A stretch of DNA of 64,000 nucleotides from Methylotenera_A sp040387515 (lineage in GTDB: Bacteria > Pseudomonadota > Gammaproteobacteria > Burkholderiales > Methylophilaceae). The position numbers and the translations under genes were made by a program. Of the stretch, positions 53,607 to 61,978 are shown piece by piece. The stretch's first letter is position 1; each line of letters starts with the position of its first letter. The DNA lies in NCBI GenBank assembly GCA_040387515.1, contig JAZKDP010000019.1, forward strand, positions 1-64,000. Reading direction: 5' to 3'. The notes under the pieces were generated by a model. The model saw nothing but the letters and a program-made list of their open reading frames with translations, was not told the origin of the DNA and did no database searches.

Positions 53607-54233
53607 TTAATGAATAAATAAAATGACTAAAATTAGTGGTACAACAACGCCCAAGCCAACCAAAGGCCATGTGGCGGGGCGGTTACCCGCGTGCATGTTT
53701 AACATGAACATGCCTGTGATGCAGAACACCAGCGTGGTAATAGAGAAGATATCCAAGAACCAGCTCCAGGCTGTTCCTGTATTTCGACCTTTATGTAGGT
53801 CATTAAAATAAGAAACCCAGCCACGGTCGGTTCGCTCATAACTCACCTCACCGCTTTCGCGATCTATCACCAGCCATGCATCACCACCGGGTCGGGGTAA
53901 TGATAAATAGACTTCGGCATCTGACCATTCACCAGGCACATCAGCCAATTCCACACCAATTGCGTCACTAACCCAATCGGCGGTGGTTTTAGGTAATGCT
54001 GCCTTGTCGTTGGCTGGCTCGGCTTTAAGCTGATTTAAAAGTTTTTCAGGAACTGTAGCGGATTTTTTACTCACCACAGGTTTCGATTCAATATGCGCAG
54101 AGTTGTTTAGCGTAATGCCGGTCGAAGCAAATAACAGCATGCCAATAAGACAGGCAGCGGAACTGATCCAATGCCAACGGTAAAGGTGCTTGAGCCAGAA
54201 TGCTCGATTTTTCTGATTGATTTGATTTTGCAT
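53607..54233 (-). CDS. PepSY-associated transmembrane protein
   Basis: This 208-residue inner-membrane protein has three helices (about 21-42, 152-174 and 182-206) and one periplasmic PepSY-like domain between the first two. The N-terminus has KHLYRWHWISSAACLIG with a conserved histidine pair, and a later HKGRNTGTAWSWFLDIFSI precedes the second helix. Proteins of this type are linked to ferric siderophore reduction and may carry heme across the membrane. It is the first gene of the Fur-controlled cluster; the transcript leader from the predicted promoter is about 95 nt. Confidence 0.9.
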   Translation of the reverse strand: MQNQINQKNRAFWLKHLYRWHWISSAACLIGMLLFASTGITLNNSAHIESKPVVSKKSATVPEKLLNQLKAEPANDKAALPKTTADWVSDAIGVELADVPGEWSDAEVYLSLPRPGGDAWLVIDRESGEVSYERTDRGWVSYFNDLHKGRNTGTAWSWFLDIFSITTLVFCITGMFMLNMHAGNRPATWPLVGLGVVVPLILVILFIH

Positions 54234-54319
54234 ATCTGGCTAATTTTGCATGTTCTAGGGTTAAATGTTGGTTTAGTCGTCAATGTAAAAGCTGATTGTG
54301 CTGATAAGCTTCAAATACA

Positions 54320-54338
54320 AATGAGAACTAATCTCATT
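54320..54338. promoter_or_regulatory. Fur box
   Basis: AATGAGAACTAATCTCATT is a 19-bp near-palindrome with perfect 7-bp AATGAGA/TCTCATT arms, very close to the usual Fur consensus. It overlaps the -10 box of the divergent PepSY promoter by 3 bp, where an iron-loaded Fur repressor would block RNA polymerase. Confidence 0.8.
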
Positions 54339-54363
54339 ATAGCAGAAAGAAATGGGCAATCAA
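54336..54363 (-). promoter_or_regulatory. Promoter of the PepSY-DUF2271-DUF4198-apbE-reductase operon
   Basis: On the minus strand TTGATT (54363-54358) and a perfect TATAAT (54341-54336) are 16 nt apart. The predicted start site falls inside the Fur box. Confidence 0.65.
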
Positions 54364-54492
54364 TGCGCGCCTTTTAAACTTACGTAGATTTACAATTCAT
54401 GTTAATAAATTTACAAAATCCAGCATTAAGATAACATCTTAATAAGTCGTTTAAATTTGCCTGATTTTTAGTCATTTCTTGGATACAACCAT

Positions 54493-55227
54493 ATGCTTAA
54501 CGATAAATTACCAAGCCCAATATCTGGCGCATTTAGCCGGCGAAATATGCTGCAAATCATGATTGCTAGTGGCTTCAGCCTGTTAACCAGTTGTGGTGCC
54601 GCATCGCAGAACAAAAGCACCTCAAATCTGGCTTGTATAGTGACGCCTGAGCAAACTGAAGGGCCTTATTTTGTGGACGAAAAGCTGATGCGCTCGGATA
54701 TCCGCTTCGATCCCACTGATGGTTCGATACAGGAAGGCATGCTATTAACGTTAACGATTAATGTTTTTAAAACGGGTAGTAGTGCGTGCACACCGATTAA
54801 AGATGCGATTGTCGATATTTGGCATTGCAATGCTGAAGGCGTTTATTCTGATGCAAAAGATAGAAGTTTTGATACCCGGGGCAGAAAATTCTTGCGCGGT
54901 TACAGATTGACAGATGAACTTGGCGCGGTGAAATTTTTCACAGTTTATCCGGGCTGGTATGACGGCAGGGCGGTACATATTCACTTTAAAATTCGCACCA
55001 CCGATGCTAGTGGGAAAAGTCACGAATTCACCTCTCAACTATATTTTGATGACAAATTGAATGATGAAGTTTTTGCGCTGGCGCCATATGCAGGTAAAGG
55101 TGTGCGCAGAATAAACAATAGCAACGACGGAATTTACGAAGAGGGTGGTCGGCAATTAATGCTTAAACCCTATAAAACCGCAGATGGTTATATGGCCAAC
55201 TTTGATGTGGGCTTAAATCTAGGTTAA
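54493..55227 (+). CDS. Intradiol ring-cleavage dioxygenase-like protein, predicted exported
   Basis: This 244-residue protein is related to protocatechuate 3,4-dioxygenases, non-heme Fe(III) enzymes that split catechols. The catalytic domain starts at CIVTPEQTEGPYFVDE (about 49-64). Iron ligands are visible as a first Tyr in the IWHCNAEGVYSDA region and a second Tyr with both histidines in YPGWYDGRAVHIHFKI (about 155-170). The N-terminus has SRRNMLQIMIASGFSLLTSC, a twin-arginine-like motif leading to a lipobox, so it is probably exported and lipidated. It is divergent from the Fur-controlled cluster and shares its control region, about 154 nt from the Fur box. Confidence 0.85.
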   Translation: MLNDKLPSPISGAFSRRNMLQIMIASGFSLLTSCGAASQNKSTSNLACIVTPEQTEGPYFVDEKLMRSDIRFDPTDGSIQEGMLLTLTINVFKTGSSACTPIKDAIVDIWHCNAEGVYSDAKDRSFDTRGRKFLRGYRLTDELGAVKFFTVYPGWYDGRAVHIHFKIRTTDASGKSHEFTSQLYFDDKLNDEVFALAPYAGKGVRRINNSNDGIYEEGGRQLMLKPYKTADGYMANFDVGLNLG

Positions 55228-55409
55228 GCCTTTAGTCCTGAAAACTAATAGCAAGCCTAGTAACTGAATTTCCTCCTCTGACGAAATTTTTTATACACCA
55301 CAAAAATTCGCTACTAATAGCATTGGGTAAGCGTGCGTTATCGCACAGACAGATTATTTTCAAAATAGGTTTAATTGAGGCAAGATAAAAGCGCTTGAAA
55401 TAAACCTGC

Positions 55410-56276
55410 ATGAAAAAATTATGGCTACTCATTAAAACCACTGTTCAATCCTGGAATGACGATTACGCCCCAAGTATGGGCGCAGCGTTGGCGTTTTATA
55501 CGCTATTTTCAATCGCGCCATTGTTGCTAATTGTGCTATCCATTATCGGATTGATATTTGGTGAAGAAGCCGCGCGCGGCGAGATAGTCGGGCAATTGCA
55601 AAGTTTGATGGGTGAGCAGGGGGCGATGGCGGTGCAGGCGCTGCTGCAAAATGTTAACAAGCCGACAGAAGGAGTTTTTGCCACCATAGTTGGTATCGTG
55701 CTGTTGTTAATAGGTGCTACCAGTGTGTTTGGCGAACTGCAAAATGCGCTGGATCGCATTTGGCGCGTGCCAGAACGTGCTAAAACCAGCGGCTGGTGGA
55801 ATTTAATCCATATGCGTTTGCTGTCATTTGGCATGATATTAGGCATCGGCTTTATTTCAATGGTGTCTTTGTTGTTAAGTGCTGGCCTTTCTGCCATCAG
55901 CAAATGGTGGTCGCCGATATTGAATCATGCAGAAAATGAATGGATACTATTGTTGAGCAGCCTTAATGCACTTTTCAGTTTTTTAATCACAACAGCCATG
56001 TTTGCGCTGATATACAAACTAATGCCACGTGCAAAAATTCACTGGAAAGATGTATTAATCGGGGCTGTGATTACATCCATTCTATTCAGTGTGGGTAAAT
56101 CATTAATTGGCGTATACATAGGCACCAGCGCTATCGCCAGCGGCTATGGAGCGGCTGGCTCACTGCTGATATTGTTAATGTGGGTTTATTACTCAGCACA
56201 AGTGTTTTTGATGGGCGCAGAGTTCACTTGGGTATATGCCAACATCTATGGTTCGCGTAAAAGTAAATCCAGTTAG
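55410..56276 (+). CDS. YihY/BrkB family inner-membrane protein
   Basis: This 288-residue protein has about six helices and the family signatures DDYAPSMGAALAFYTLFSIA (about 18-37), LDRIWRVPERAKTSGW, PRAKIHWKDVLIGAVITSI and a conserved YGAAGSLLILLMWVYYSAQV near residues 249-268. These proteins were once called ribonuclease BN in error; their function remains unclear and may concern membrane lipid or transport. It appears monocistronic; the region after it, 56277-56517, has no recognisable gene. Confidence 0.92.
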   Translation: MKKLWLLIKTTVQSWNDDYAPSMGAALAFYTLFSIAPLLLIVLSIIGLIFGEEAARGEIVGQLQSLMGEQGAMAVQALLQNVNKPTEGVFATIVGIVLLLIGATSVFGELQNALDRIWRVPERAKTSGWWNLIHMRLLSFGMILGIGFISMVSLLLSAGLSAISKWWSPILNHAENEWILLLSSLNALFSFLITTAMFALIYKLMPRAKIHWKDVLIGAVITSILFSVGKSLIGVYIGTSAIASGYGAAGSLLILLMWVYYSAQVFLMGAEFTWVYANIYGSRKSKSS

Positions 56277-56517
56277 ACATATCAATATCTTGCAAAAAGT
56301 AGCCCAAAACTTATTGTATTAAATCTAAATAACGAACAGACGATAAAAAAGCATTCACGGCACCGATGACAAACGGCACCAATCAATGCATCTGCATGTG
56401 AAGCGGCAAAGAGTATTTCACTCGCTAAGCTAATTGAATATGACAGCGTAGTGCAATGAAATTACAAATTTTGCCTAAAAATAATGGTTAACTCTGGCGT
56501 AATTAAGTTTGAGCCTA

Positions 56518-57282
56518 TTAAGGTTTAAGCACAGTAAACCCATATTTAACAAAAACCGCTTTTGCCTTTTCTGATTTTAAATAGTTGTAGAAACCAGATG
56601 CTTTAGGTTTCGCGTTTTTGGTTAAGCTTAGCGGATACACGATAGCATCATGGCTGGCATCAGGAAAAGCGGCGATGGTTTCTACTTTTTCTGTCACTTT
56701 TGCATCTGTTTCATACACAATCCCTGCGTCACATTCACCACGTTCGACTAATGTTAAAGCCGCGCGAACGTCTTGTGTGCCAACAATTCGGGTTTTGATT
56801 GCATCCCACCAGTTGAGCGCTTTTAAAGATTGCTTGGCATAAATTCCTGCAGGAACAGATTCTGCTTCACCCGTGCATAATTTGCCAGCAAAAGCGTTAT
56901 TAAAACTAAAGTCCTGTTTCATGTCCACTTTAAAGGCTTTGCCTTTTGGGGCAATCAGCACAAGGCGATTACCTAGCAGGTTCGTTTTGCTATCCGTTTT
57001 TAGCAAGTCTTTTTCTTGTAGGTAATTCATCCATTTAGTGTCGGCGGAAATGAAAATATCTGCTGGCGCGCCATTTTCAATTTGCTTGGCGAGCATGGAG
57101 GACGCAGCCAAAGACGTTTGAATTTTTTGCGGGCTTTCACTTTCATATGCAGTCACTATTTCTAAAATAGCATTGGTTAAACTGGCAGCAGCAAACACGG
57201 TGACTTTTTGTTCTGCAATCGCACTGCTTGTGATGCAGGCGAATACGATGGAAATAGTTAAGTCGAGAATATTTTTTGTCAT
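56518..57282 (-). CDS. modA: Molybdate ABC transporter substrate-binding protein
   Basis: ModA is the periplasmic binding protein that delivers molybdate to the ModBC permease. The 254-residue protein has a signal peptide (about 1-23, ending AIAEQ), the oxyanion-binding FAAASLTNAI (about 30-39), a SSMLAKQIENGAPADIFISA loop (about 62-81), and IVYETDAKV. Everything needed for binding is intact. No modB or modC gene lies on either side, so the permease must be elsewhere or lost. A ModE-like regulator is encoded upstream on the same strand. Confidence 0.93.
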   Translation of the reverse strand: MTKNILDLTISIVFACITSSAIAEQKVTVFAAASLTNAILEIVTAYESESPQKIQTSLAASSMLAKQIENGAPADIFISADTKWMNYLQEKDLLKTDSKTNLLGNRLVLIAPKGKAFKVDMKQDFSFNNAFAGKLCTGEAESVPAGIYAKQSLKALNWWDAIKTRIVGTQDVRAALTLVERGECDAGIVYETDAKVTEKVETIAAFPDASHDAIVYPLSLTKNAKPKASGFYNYLKSEKAKAVFVKYGFTVLKP

Positions 57283-57305
57283 ATTGTTTTCCTATTTAAT
57301 AATGG

Positions 57306-57413
57306 TTAAAAAATGCGAAATGTGAAATCATTTACTTCATCTGCCAACAGTGGGGTTGACCATCCGATCATTGTGACGATTGCCCAATGAATTTTCTTAT
57401 ACTTAACTCCCAT
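57306..57413 (-). CDS. 35-residue signal-peptide-like ORF upstream of modA
   Basis: An AAAGG ribosome-binding site 8 nt upstream leads into MGVKYKKIHWAIVTMIGW, then STPLLADEVNDFTFRIF and a stop, 23 nt before modA. The basic start, hydrophobic core and LLADE cleavage-like site have the look of an exported protein's N-terminus, cut short. It may be a truncated porin or receptor gene, a small exported peptide, or a leader ORF coupled to modA. Confidence 0.45.
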   Translation of the reverse strand: MGVKYKKIHWAIVTMIGWSTPLLADEVNDFTFRIF

Positions 57414-57616
57414 TTTATTGCCTTTCTGACTATTTAACTGTTTATCGGAATGCGATATTGAGTGATTTATTCTGTTGTTTATTTATTTTCTATCAATTGA
57501 TTGCCGCCGTTGGTAATCAGTATCTTCAGTGCATTTGTCATCAATACCTAAGATGAGTTTTGCTTAATTTGAGAGCGGTTTTTAGGCCAATTACCATCAG
57601 AAACATACTTCTAATC

Positions 57617-57668
57617 TCGCTATTCCCATTTAATCATAATTAACGCTATTTTCAAATGGGAATAGCGA
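57617..57668. promoter_or_regulatory. Palindrome with a ModE-box-like core
   Basis: TCGCTATTCCCATTT (57617-57631) and AAATGGGAATAGCGA (57654-57668) form a perfect 15-bp inverted repeat with a 22-nt spacer. Within it CGCTAT (57644-57649) and ATAGCG (57662-57667) are 12 nt apart, which resembles the half-sites and spacing of known ModE operators. It lies between the ModE-like gene and modA. Confidence 0.5.
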
Positions 57669-57759
57669 TAGGCGCATAAAGTTACGTGCCATGATAATGA
57701 GGAGTATTTGAAGCGATACGTACTTAAAGACTTAAGTGTAGATAATTGAAAGAGGGGCG

Positions 57760-58110
57760 TTATTCTGAAGTTTTAATCTGAGACAGGATTTGATTAAGTT
57801 CTACTTGTGCAGCAGTAGATGATTTAGTCACTAGATCTCTGTAGCTTTTGAGAATGCTATGACCAAAATCAGAAAGGTGCGCGCCGCCGCCATGATGACC
57901 GCCAGGTGAGCTGATAACCAACGGTTGGTTGAAACATTTATTCATCACATCCACTAACTCCCACGCTCTGCGATAAGACATTTTCATCTGCCTTGCCGCA
58001 GAAGAAATGGAGCCGCATGCATCAATGGCGTCTAATAAATCTGCTTTGCCCGGACCCATTGCAGTTGCTTTTCCATTGGCTATTCTTATTTTGAGTGATT
58101 CATTCATCAT
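57760..58110 (-). CDS. ModE-like winged-helix regulator (N-terminal domain only)
   Basis: This 116-residue DNA-binding protein has a LysR-type winged helix characteristic of ModE: GPGKADLLDAIDACGSISSA (about 18-37), RQMKMSYRRAWELVDVMN and SPGGHHGGGAHLSDFGHSIL. The C-terminal molybdate-binding (TOBE/Mop) domains of full ModE are absent, as in many short ModE-like proteins. It is upstream of modA on the same strand with a palindromic operator candidate between them, so it probably controls modA. Whether it senses molybdate without Mop domains is unknown. Confidence 0.88.
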   Translation of the reverse strand: MMNESLKIRIANGKATAMGPGKADLLDAIDACGSISSAARQMKMSYRRAWELVDVMNKCFNQPLVISSPGGHHGGGAHLSDFGHSILKSYRDLVTKSSTAAQVELNQILSQIKTSE

Positions 58111-58419
58111 TTATGCAGTTTTTTAATGGTTAACAAGTGGAGTCTATGTCACCTGAGCAAGTATTTAAACCCTATTTTTAGATGATAAACGTTTGTCATT
58201 TTTGATGGAAATGAATTTATCCGGTGAGGGTTCATCGCTCTCATATACTTTGAGTCGCTTATGTCAGTGTCTGACAGTCAAGTCTGACGCCAAATTGCTG
58301 ATTTATCTGATATTTAATCTTTTAAAAAAACGAGAAACTGTGGTTTCTGGCTAATCAACCTTAAAGTTGAAATACATGGCCCTAATCTGATTGCTTTAAA
58401 GATTTTAGGAGAAATTTAT
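58111..58419. other. Intergenic region upstream of the DUF2383 gene
   Basis: No gene is seen in these 309 nt. There is a short palindrome TGTCAG-TGT-CTGACA (58262-58276) with a further GTCTGAC copy at 58282-58288, and an AGAAAC/GGTTTCT-type hairpin near 58331-58348. Either could be regulatory; neither matches a motif I know. Confidence 0.4.
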
Positions 58420-58878
58420 ATGATTAACAATGACGAAGCTATCTCAGTACTTAACGATTTAATTGAGGTTTCCAAAGATGGCGAAAAAGGTTTTCTTCAA
58501 TCATCAGAAGGTGTAGATGATTCCAAATTAAAAGCCTACTTTTTACATCGCTCGCATGAAGTGAAGCAAAGTGTCTATGAGCTTCAGGCATTGGTACGTG
58601 AGTTAGGTGGCAAACCTGCGGATTCAGCATCAATCAGTGGCTATTTACATCGTCGCTGGATAGACATTAAAACCGCTATTACTCGTAATGACAATTTGGC
58701 AGTGCTAAATGAAGTGGAGCGCGGCGAGGATGTGGCGCTGAATGCCTATCGTGAAGCATCTAATAAAGCATTACCAGCAGCGGCGAACTTGCTTATTTTG
58801 CGTCAGCTTAAAGGTGCGCAGCGTAACCATGACGAAGTAAAACAATTGCGTGATGCATTTGAATTGCAGGCGCACTAA
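58420..58878 (+). CDS. PA2169-type four-helix-bundle protein (DUF2383)
   Basis: This is a 152-residue cytoplasmic protein predicted to be a ferritin-like four-helix bundle. It starts MINNDEAISVLNDLIEVSKDGEKGF, followed by a GVDDSKLKAYFLHRSHEV helix, GGKPADSASISGYLHRRWID, and a final helix with LKGAQRNHDEVKQLRDAFEL. Members are found among stress-induced genes in many proteobacteria; the activity is unknown. AGGAG is ideally placed before the ATG. A small exported protein follows after 85 nt. Confidence 0.9.
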   Translation: MINNDEAISVLNDLIEVSKDGEKGFLQSSEGVDDSKLKAYFLHRSHEVKQSVYELQALVRELGGKPADSASISGYLHRRWIDIKTAITRNDNLAVLNEVERGEDVALNAYREASNKALPAAANLLILRQLKGAQRNHDEVKQLRDAFELQAH

Positions 58879-58963
58879 AACTCAATAATAAAACCAGCTA
58901 GCCTAGATAAATAAAATAGGTGAGTAACTGGTTTTATTTTCTATATTTTATTAAGGAATCAAA

Positions 58964-59362
58964 ATGAATCAATTTATTGCAAGTATCTTTGCTGCAGCAA
59001 TTACCTTTAGCGCAGTCTCGGCTATTTCTGCAACGACGACTGAGAACGCGGATGACGCAAGTAGCATCGGCACCTCAGAAACGCCACAAATTAAACAACA
59101 GGATAGACGTGTTGATAAGGGCGCAATTGAAACCAACACAGGTAGCGTGAATGATCCAGCCAGTAATTTAGGCAATTCTGAATCTCCTCAAATTGTTGAG
59201 CAAAACAAGCGAGTTGACAAAGGGCCTGCTCAAAATGTGACGGAAGGTGAGTACACCAAAAAAAGCAGGCTGCTTAAAACAAAAGAAAAGAATGCTGGTA
59301 CAACCAAAGGTAATAAAGTGCAACCTAGCCAACCAGAAGGTGCAGCGCCAGCAACGAAATAA
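58964..59362 (+). CDS. Hypothetical small periplasmic repeat protein
   Basis: This is a 132-residue protein with a signal peptide (about 1-22, ending SAISA) and a very hydrophilic mature part. Two copies of a 24-residue unit occur at about 31-54 and 65-88, sharing the cores SETPQIKQQDRRVDKG and SESPQIVEQNKRVDKG with a period of 34. The tail is Lys-rich and ends with QPEGAAPATK. It has no recognised domain and is likely disordered. An AAGGA ribosome-binding site is present. It is probably co-transcribed with the DUF2383 gene and ends at a strong terminator. Confidence 0.75.
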   Translation: MNQFIASIFAAAITFSAVSAISATTTENADDASSIGTSETPQIKQQDRRVDKGAIETNTGSVNDPASNLGNSESPQIVEQNKRVDKGPAQNVTEGEYTKKSRLLKTKEKNAGTTKGNKVQPSQPEGAAPATK

Positions 59363-59397
59363 TATTCATTAACTAATATTGATTGAACAGCATCAAT

Positions 59398-59436
59398 AAA
59401 AAGCAGGATAACTTTTAAAGTTATCCTGCTTTTTAT
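59398..59436 (+). terminator. Strong terminator after the repeat protein gene
   Basis: AAAAGCAGGATAACTTT (59399-59415) is mirrored by AAAGTTATCCTGCTTTT (59417-59433), giving a long perfect stem with a minimal loop and T-rich ends on both sides. Confidence 0.92.
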
Positions 59437-59580
59437 TTTGTTTTTATGATGAAAAATATCTTCGCGTTGATTGCACATTTAGACTCCGCGCTAAAATAAT
59501 AGTGCATTAACGATGCGCACTTAAATGGTGCGTCCTAACGTTGCATGTTGTAGAATTGCGACCAGTTTTGTCCTTGGATA

Positions 59581-60771
59581 TTGAGTGTGAATAAATTTGC
59601 AGATTGGATAAAAGGCTTTGCTCCCGAGCCTATTTCCATTAACTATACAGAACGCTTACGCGCTTGCACCGGCGCTTTAGTCGGCATATTGTTGACCGGC
59701 CTTGTGACCTATTTAATTGAAGGAAACGCCGAGACTCTTCCGTATTTAATCGCTCCGATTGGTGCTTCTGCCGTTCTTTTGTTTGCGGTACCTTCTAGCC
59801 CTTTGGCGCAACCATGGTCTATTATCGGCGGCAACATTTCTGCTGCGCTGGTTGGTGTGACATGTGCGCTTTGGATTAGTAATCTCGCCGTAGCGGCTGC
59901 GTTTGCTGTTGGCATATCAATTGCGGTGATGTTTGCTTTGCGCTGCTTGCATCCGCCCAGTGGTGCAGTAGCACTGACTGCTGTATTAGGCGGGCCTTCC
60001 ATTATTGAGCAAGGTTATGGTTTCGTACTTTCTCCCGTCGCTATTAACTCCTTGTTATTGCTGGGCGTTGCGCTTATTTTTAATAATATAACGCGCCGAC
60101 CTTATCCGCATGCAGTAAAGGTTCTAGATTCCCATCAAACAAAAGATATCCCGCCAGAAATGCGCTTTGGGTTTACGCCGGAAGATTTGAATGAAGTACT
60201 GAAACAATATAACCAAGTGTTGGATGTGAGCCGTGACGATTTGCAAACGCTATTGCAACAAACGGAGATGCACGCTTATCGTCGCCGTTTTGGTGAAATC
60301 ACTTGTGCGGACATTATGTCGAAAGACGTTGTAAGCGTGGAGTTTGGCACGGAATTGGAAGATGCTTGGGCGCTATTAAGAAAACATAAAATCAAAGCAT
60401 TGCCAGTGATTGATCGGGCGCGTCGCGTGATTGGCATCATCACTCAAATCGATTTTATGAAAAATGCCGATTTAGAAGTGTATGAAGGATTTGAAACTAA
60501 GCTTAAGCGCTTTATTAAAACGACCACTTCACTATATTCAGAAAAACCAGAAGTAGCAGGGCAAATTATGAGTTCTCCTGCGGTAACTGCAAATCTTAAT
60601 ATGCATATTATCGAGTTGATTCCATTAATGACGCAGCAGCGAGTGCATCATCATATTCCAGTAGTGGATGACAATCGCCGATTGGTCGGTATCGTTACCC
60701 AATCTGACTTGGTGTCTGCGCTTTATCATGGACGCATTGCTAATACGCGCACATTGGGCTTATCGTCTTAG
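59581..60771 (+). CDS. HPP family membrane protein with CBS domain pair
   Basis: This 396-residue protein has an N-terminal HPP integral-membrane domain with about four helices (25-175) and the name-giving LHPPSGAVALTAV motif (about 123-135). A cytoplasmic CBS pair follows at about 240-295 (TCADIMSKDVVSVEFG) and 325-385 (IMSSPAVTANLNMHII, VVDDNRRLVGIVTQSDLVSA). Some HPP proteins are nitrite or other anion transporters; CBS domains usually sense adenosine nucleotides. It starts at TTG (59581), with an in-frame GTG two codons on as the alternative. Confidence 0.88.
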   Translation: MSVNKFADWIKGFAPEPISINYTERLRACTGALVGILLTGLVTYLIEGNAETLPYLIAPIGASAVLLFAVPSSPLAQPWSIIGGNISAALVGVTCALWISNLAVAAAFAVGISIAVMFALRCLHPPSGAVALTAVLGGPSIIEQGYGFVLSPVAINSLLLLGVALIFNNITRRPYPHAVKVLDSHQTKDIPPEMRFGFTPEDLNEVLKQYNQVLDVSRDDLQTLLQQTEMHAYRRRFGEITCADIMSKDVVSVEFGTELEDAWALLRKHKIKALPVIDRARRVIGIITQIDFMKNADLEVYEGFETKLKRFIKTTTSLYSEKPEVAGQIMSSPAVTANLNMHIIELIPLMTQQRVHHHIPVVDDNRRLVGIVTQSDLVSALYHGRIANTRTLGLSS

Positions 60772-60872
60772 TATTTGCTGTATTGAAGAATGTCGTAGTA
60801 GATATGTCATATTCATGCACAATTTATGCAGTATGATTCAGTCTAAATCTTAAGTTGTAGGCACAAAAAAGT

Positions 60873-61892
60873 ATGGCTATATTAATTACAGGTGGCGCGG
60901 GCTATATTGGCTCGCACACTAGCGTGCAAATGTTGGCGGCTGGGCATGAGATTGTCATCGTGGACAATCTATCCAACAGTTCGCAAGAGTCACTTAAGCG
61001 CGTGGCAAAAATTTCTGGCAAAACATTTCCGTTTATTCAGGCAGATATTCGCGACAAACAGGCCATGTGCGCTGTTTTTAAAGCACATGCTATCAGCGCA
61101 GTGATACATTTTGCTGGACTTAAAGCGGTGGGTGAGTCAGCTGAAAAACCACAGTTGTATTACGATAACAATGTTGTCGGCAGTCTGAATTTGTTTGAAG
61201 TGATGGCTGAGTTTAACGTTAGGAATATCGTATTCAGTTCGTCTGCAACCGTGTATGGCGACCCTGCCAGCGTACCGATTAAAGAAGATTTTCCACTTAG
61301 TGCGACCAACCCATACGGCCGTTCTAAGTTGATGATTGAAGATATTCTGCGCGATTTACACAAGGCAGATAACACATGGCGCATTGCCTTGTTGCGCTAT
61401 TTTAATCCGATTGGTGCACATAGCAGCGGCTTGATTGGTGAAGATCCAAATGGCATACCAAATAATTTATTGCCGTACGTAGCACAAGTGGCAGTGGGGC
61501 GTTTGGCGAAACTGCGCGTATTTGGCAATGATTACGCCACGCACGATGGTACCGGCGTACGCGATTATATTCATGTGATGGATTTAGCCGATGGGCATGT
61601 AGCGGCATTAGATTATCTGGCTAAGAATCAAAACATGATTACAGTTAACTTGGGCACGGGTATTGGCTACAGCGTACTAGATGTAGTGAATGCCTTTGCA
61701 AAAAGCAGCGCAAAAGATATCCCCTATGAAATATTGCCAAGACGTTTGGGTGATGTGGCGATTAACTATGCGGATGCCAATGTGGCAAAAGAGTTGCTGG
61801 ACTGGCATGCAAGCCGCAGTTTAGAGGAAATGTGCGCTGATACTTGGCGCTGGCAGGCTAATAATCCGAATGGGTTTAACGCGGCGGGCTAG
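60873..61892 (+). CDS. galE: UDP-glucose 4-epimerase
   Basis: GalE interconverts UDP-glucose and UDP-galactose for surface polysaccharides. The 339-residue short-chain dehydrogenase-fold protein has the NAD motif GGAGYIGSHT (about 6-15), a catalytic SSSATVYG serine, YGRSK (Tyr and Lys, about 148-152), LRYFNPIGAHSSGLIGEDP and YIHVMDLADGHVAAL. All catalytic features are present. It appears monocistronic. Confidence 0.96.
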   Translation: MAILITGGAGYIGSHTSVQMLAAGHEIVIVDNLSNSSQESLKRVAKISGKTFPFIQADIRDKQAMCAVFKAHAISAVIHFAGLKAVGESAEKPQLYYDNNVVGSLNLFEVMAEFNVRNIVFSSSATVYGDPASVPIKEDFPLSATNPYGRSKLMIEDILRDLHKADNTWRIALLRYFNPIGAHSSGLIGEDPNGIPNNLLPYVAQVAVGRLAKLRVFGNDYATHDGTGVRDYIHVMDLADGHVAALDYLAKNQNMITVNLGTGIGYSVLDVVNAFAKSSAKDIPYEILPRRLGDVAINYADANVAKELLDWHASRSLEEMCADTWRWQANNPNGFNAAG

Positions 61893-61978
61893 ATTTAAAT
61901 ATTTACTAGATTTAAGTTTTAAAAGCCAAACTCACTGCTTTTAAGTGTACTTTTTAATAGTTAAGCTTAAACAAAGCC

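Noticed and set aside
55232..55441. 69-codon minus-strand frame between the dioxygenase and YihY genes
   Set aside because: It runs into the start of the YihY gene on the other strand, has no ribosome-binding site and no recognisable features.
56277..56517. Possible gene remnant downstream of modA (an open minus-strand stretch reading LFAASHADALIGAV)
   Set aside because: The open stretch is short and resembles no protein I recognise; in particular no modB or modC fragment could be read.
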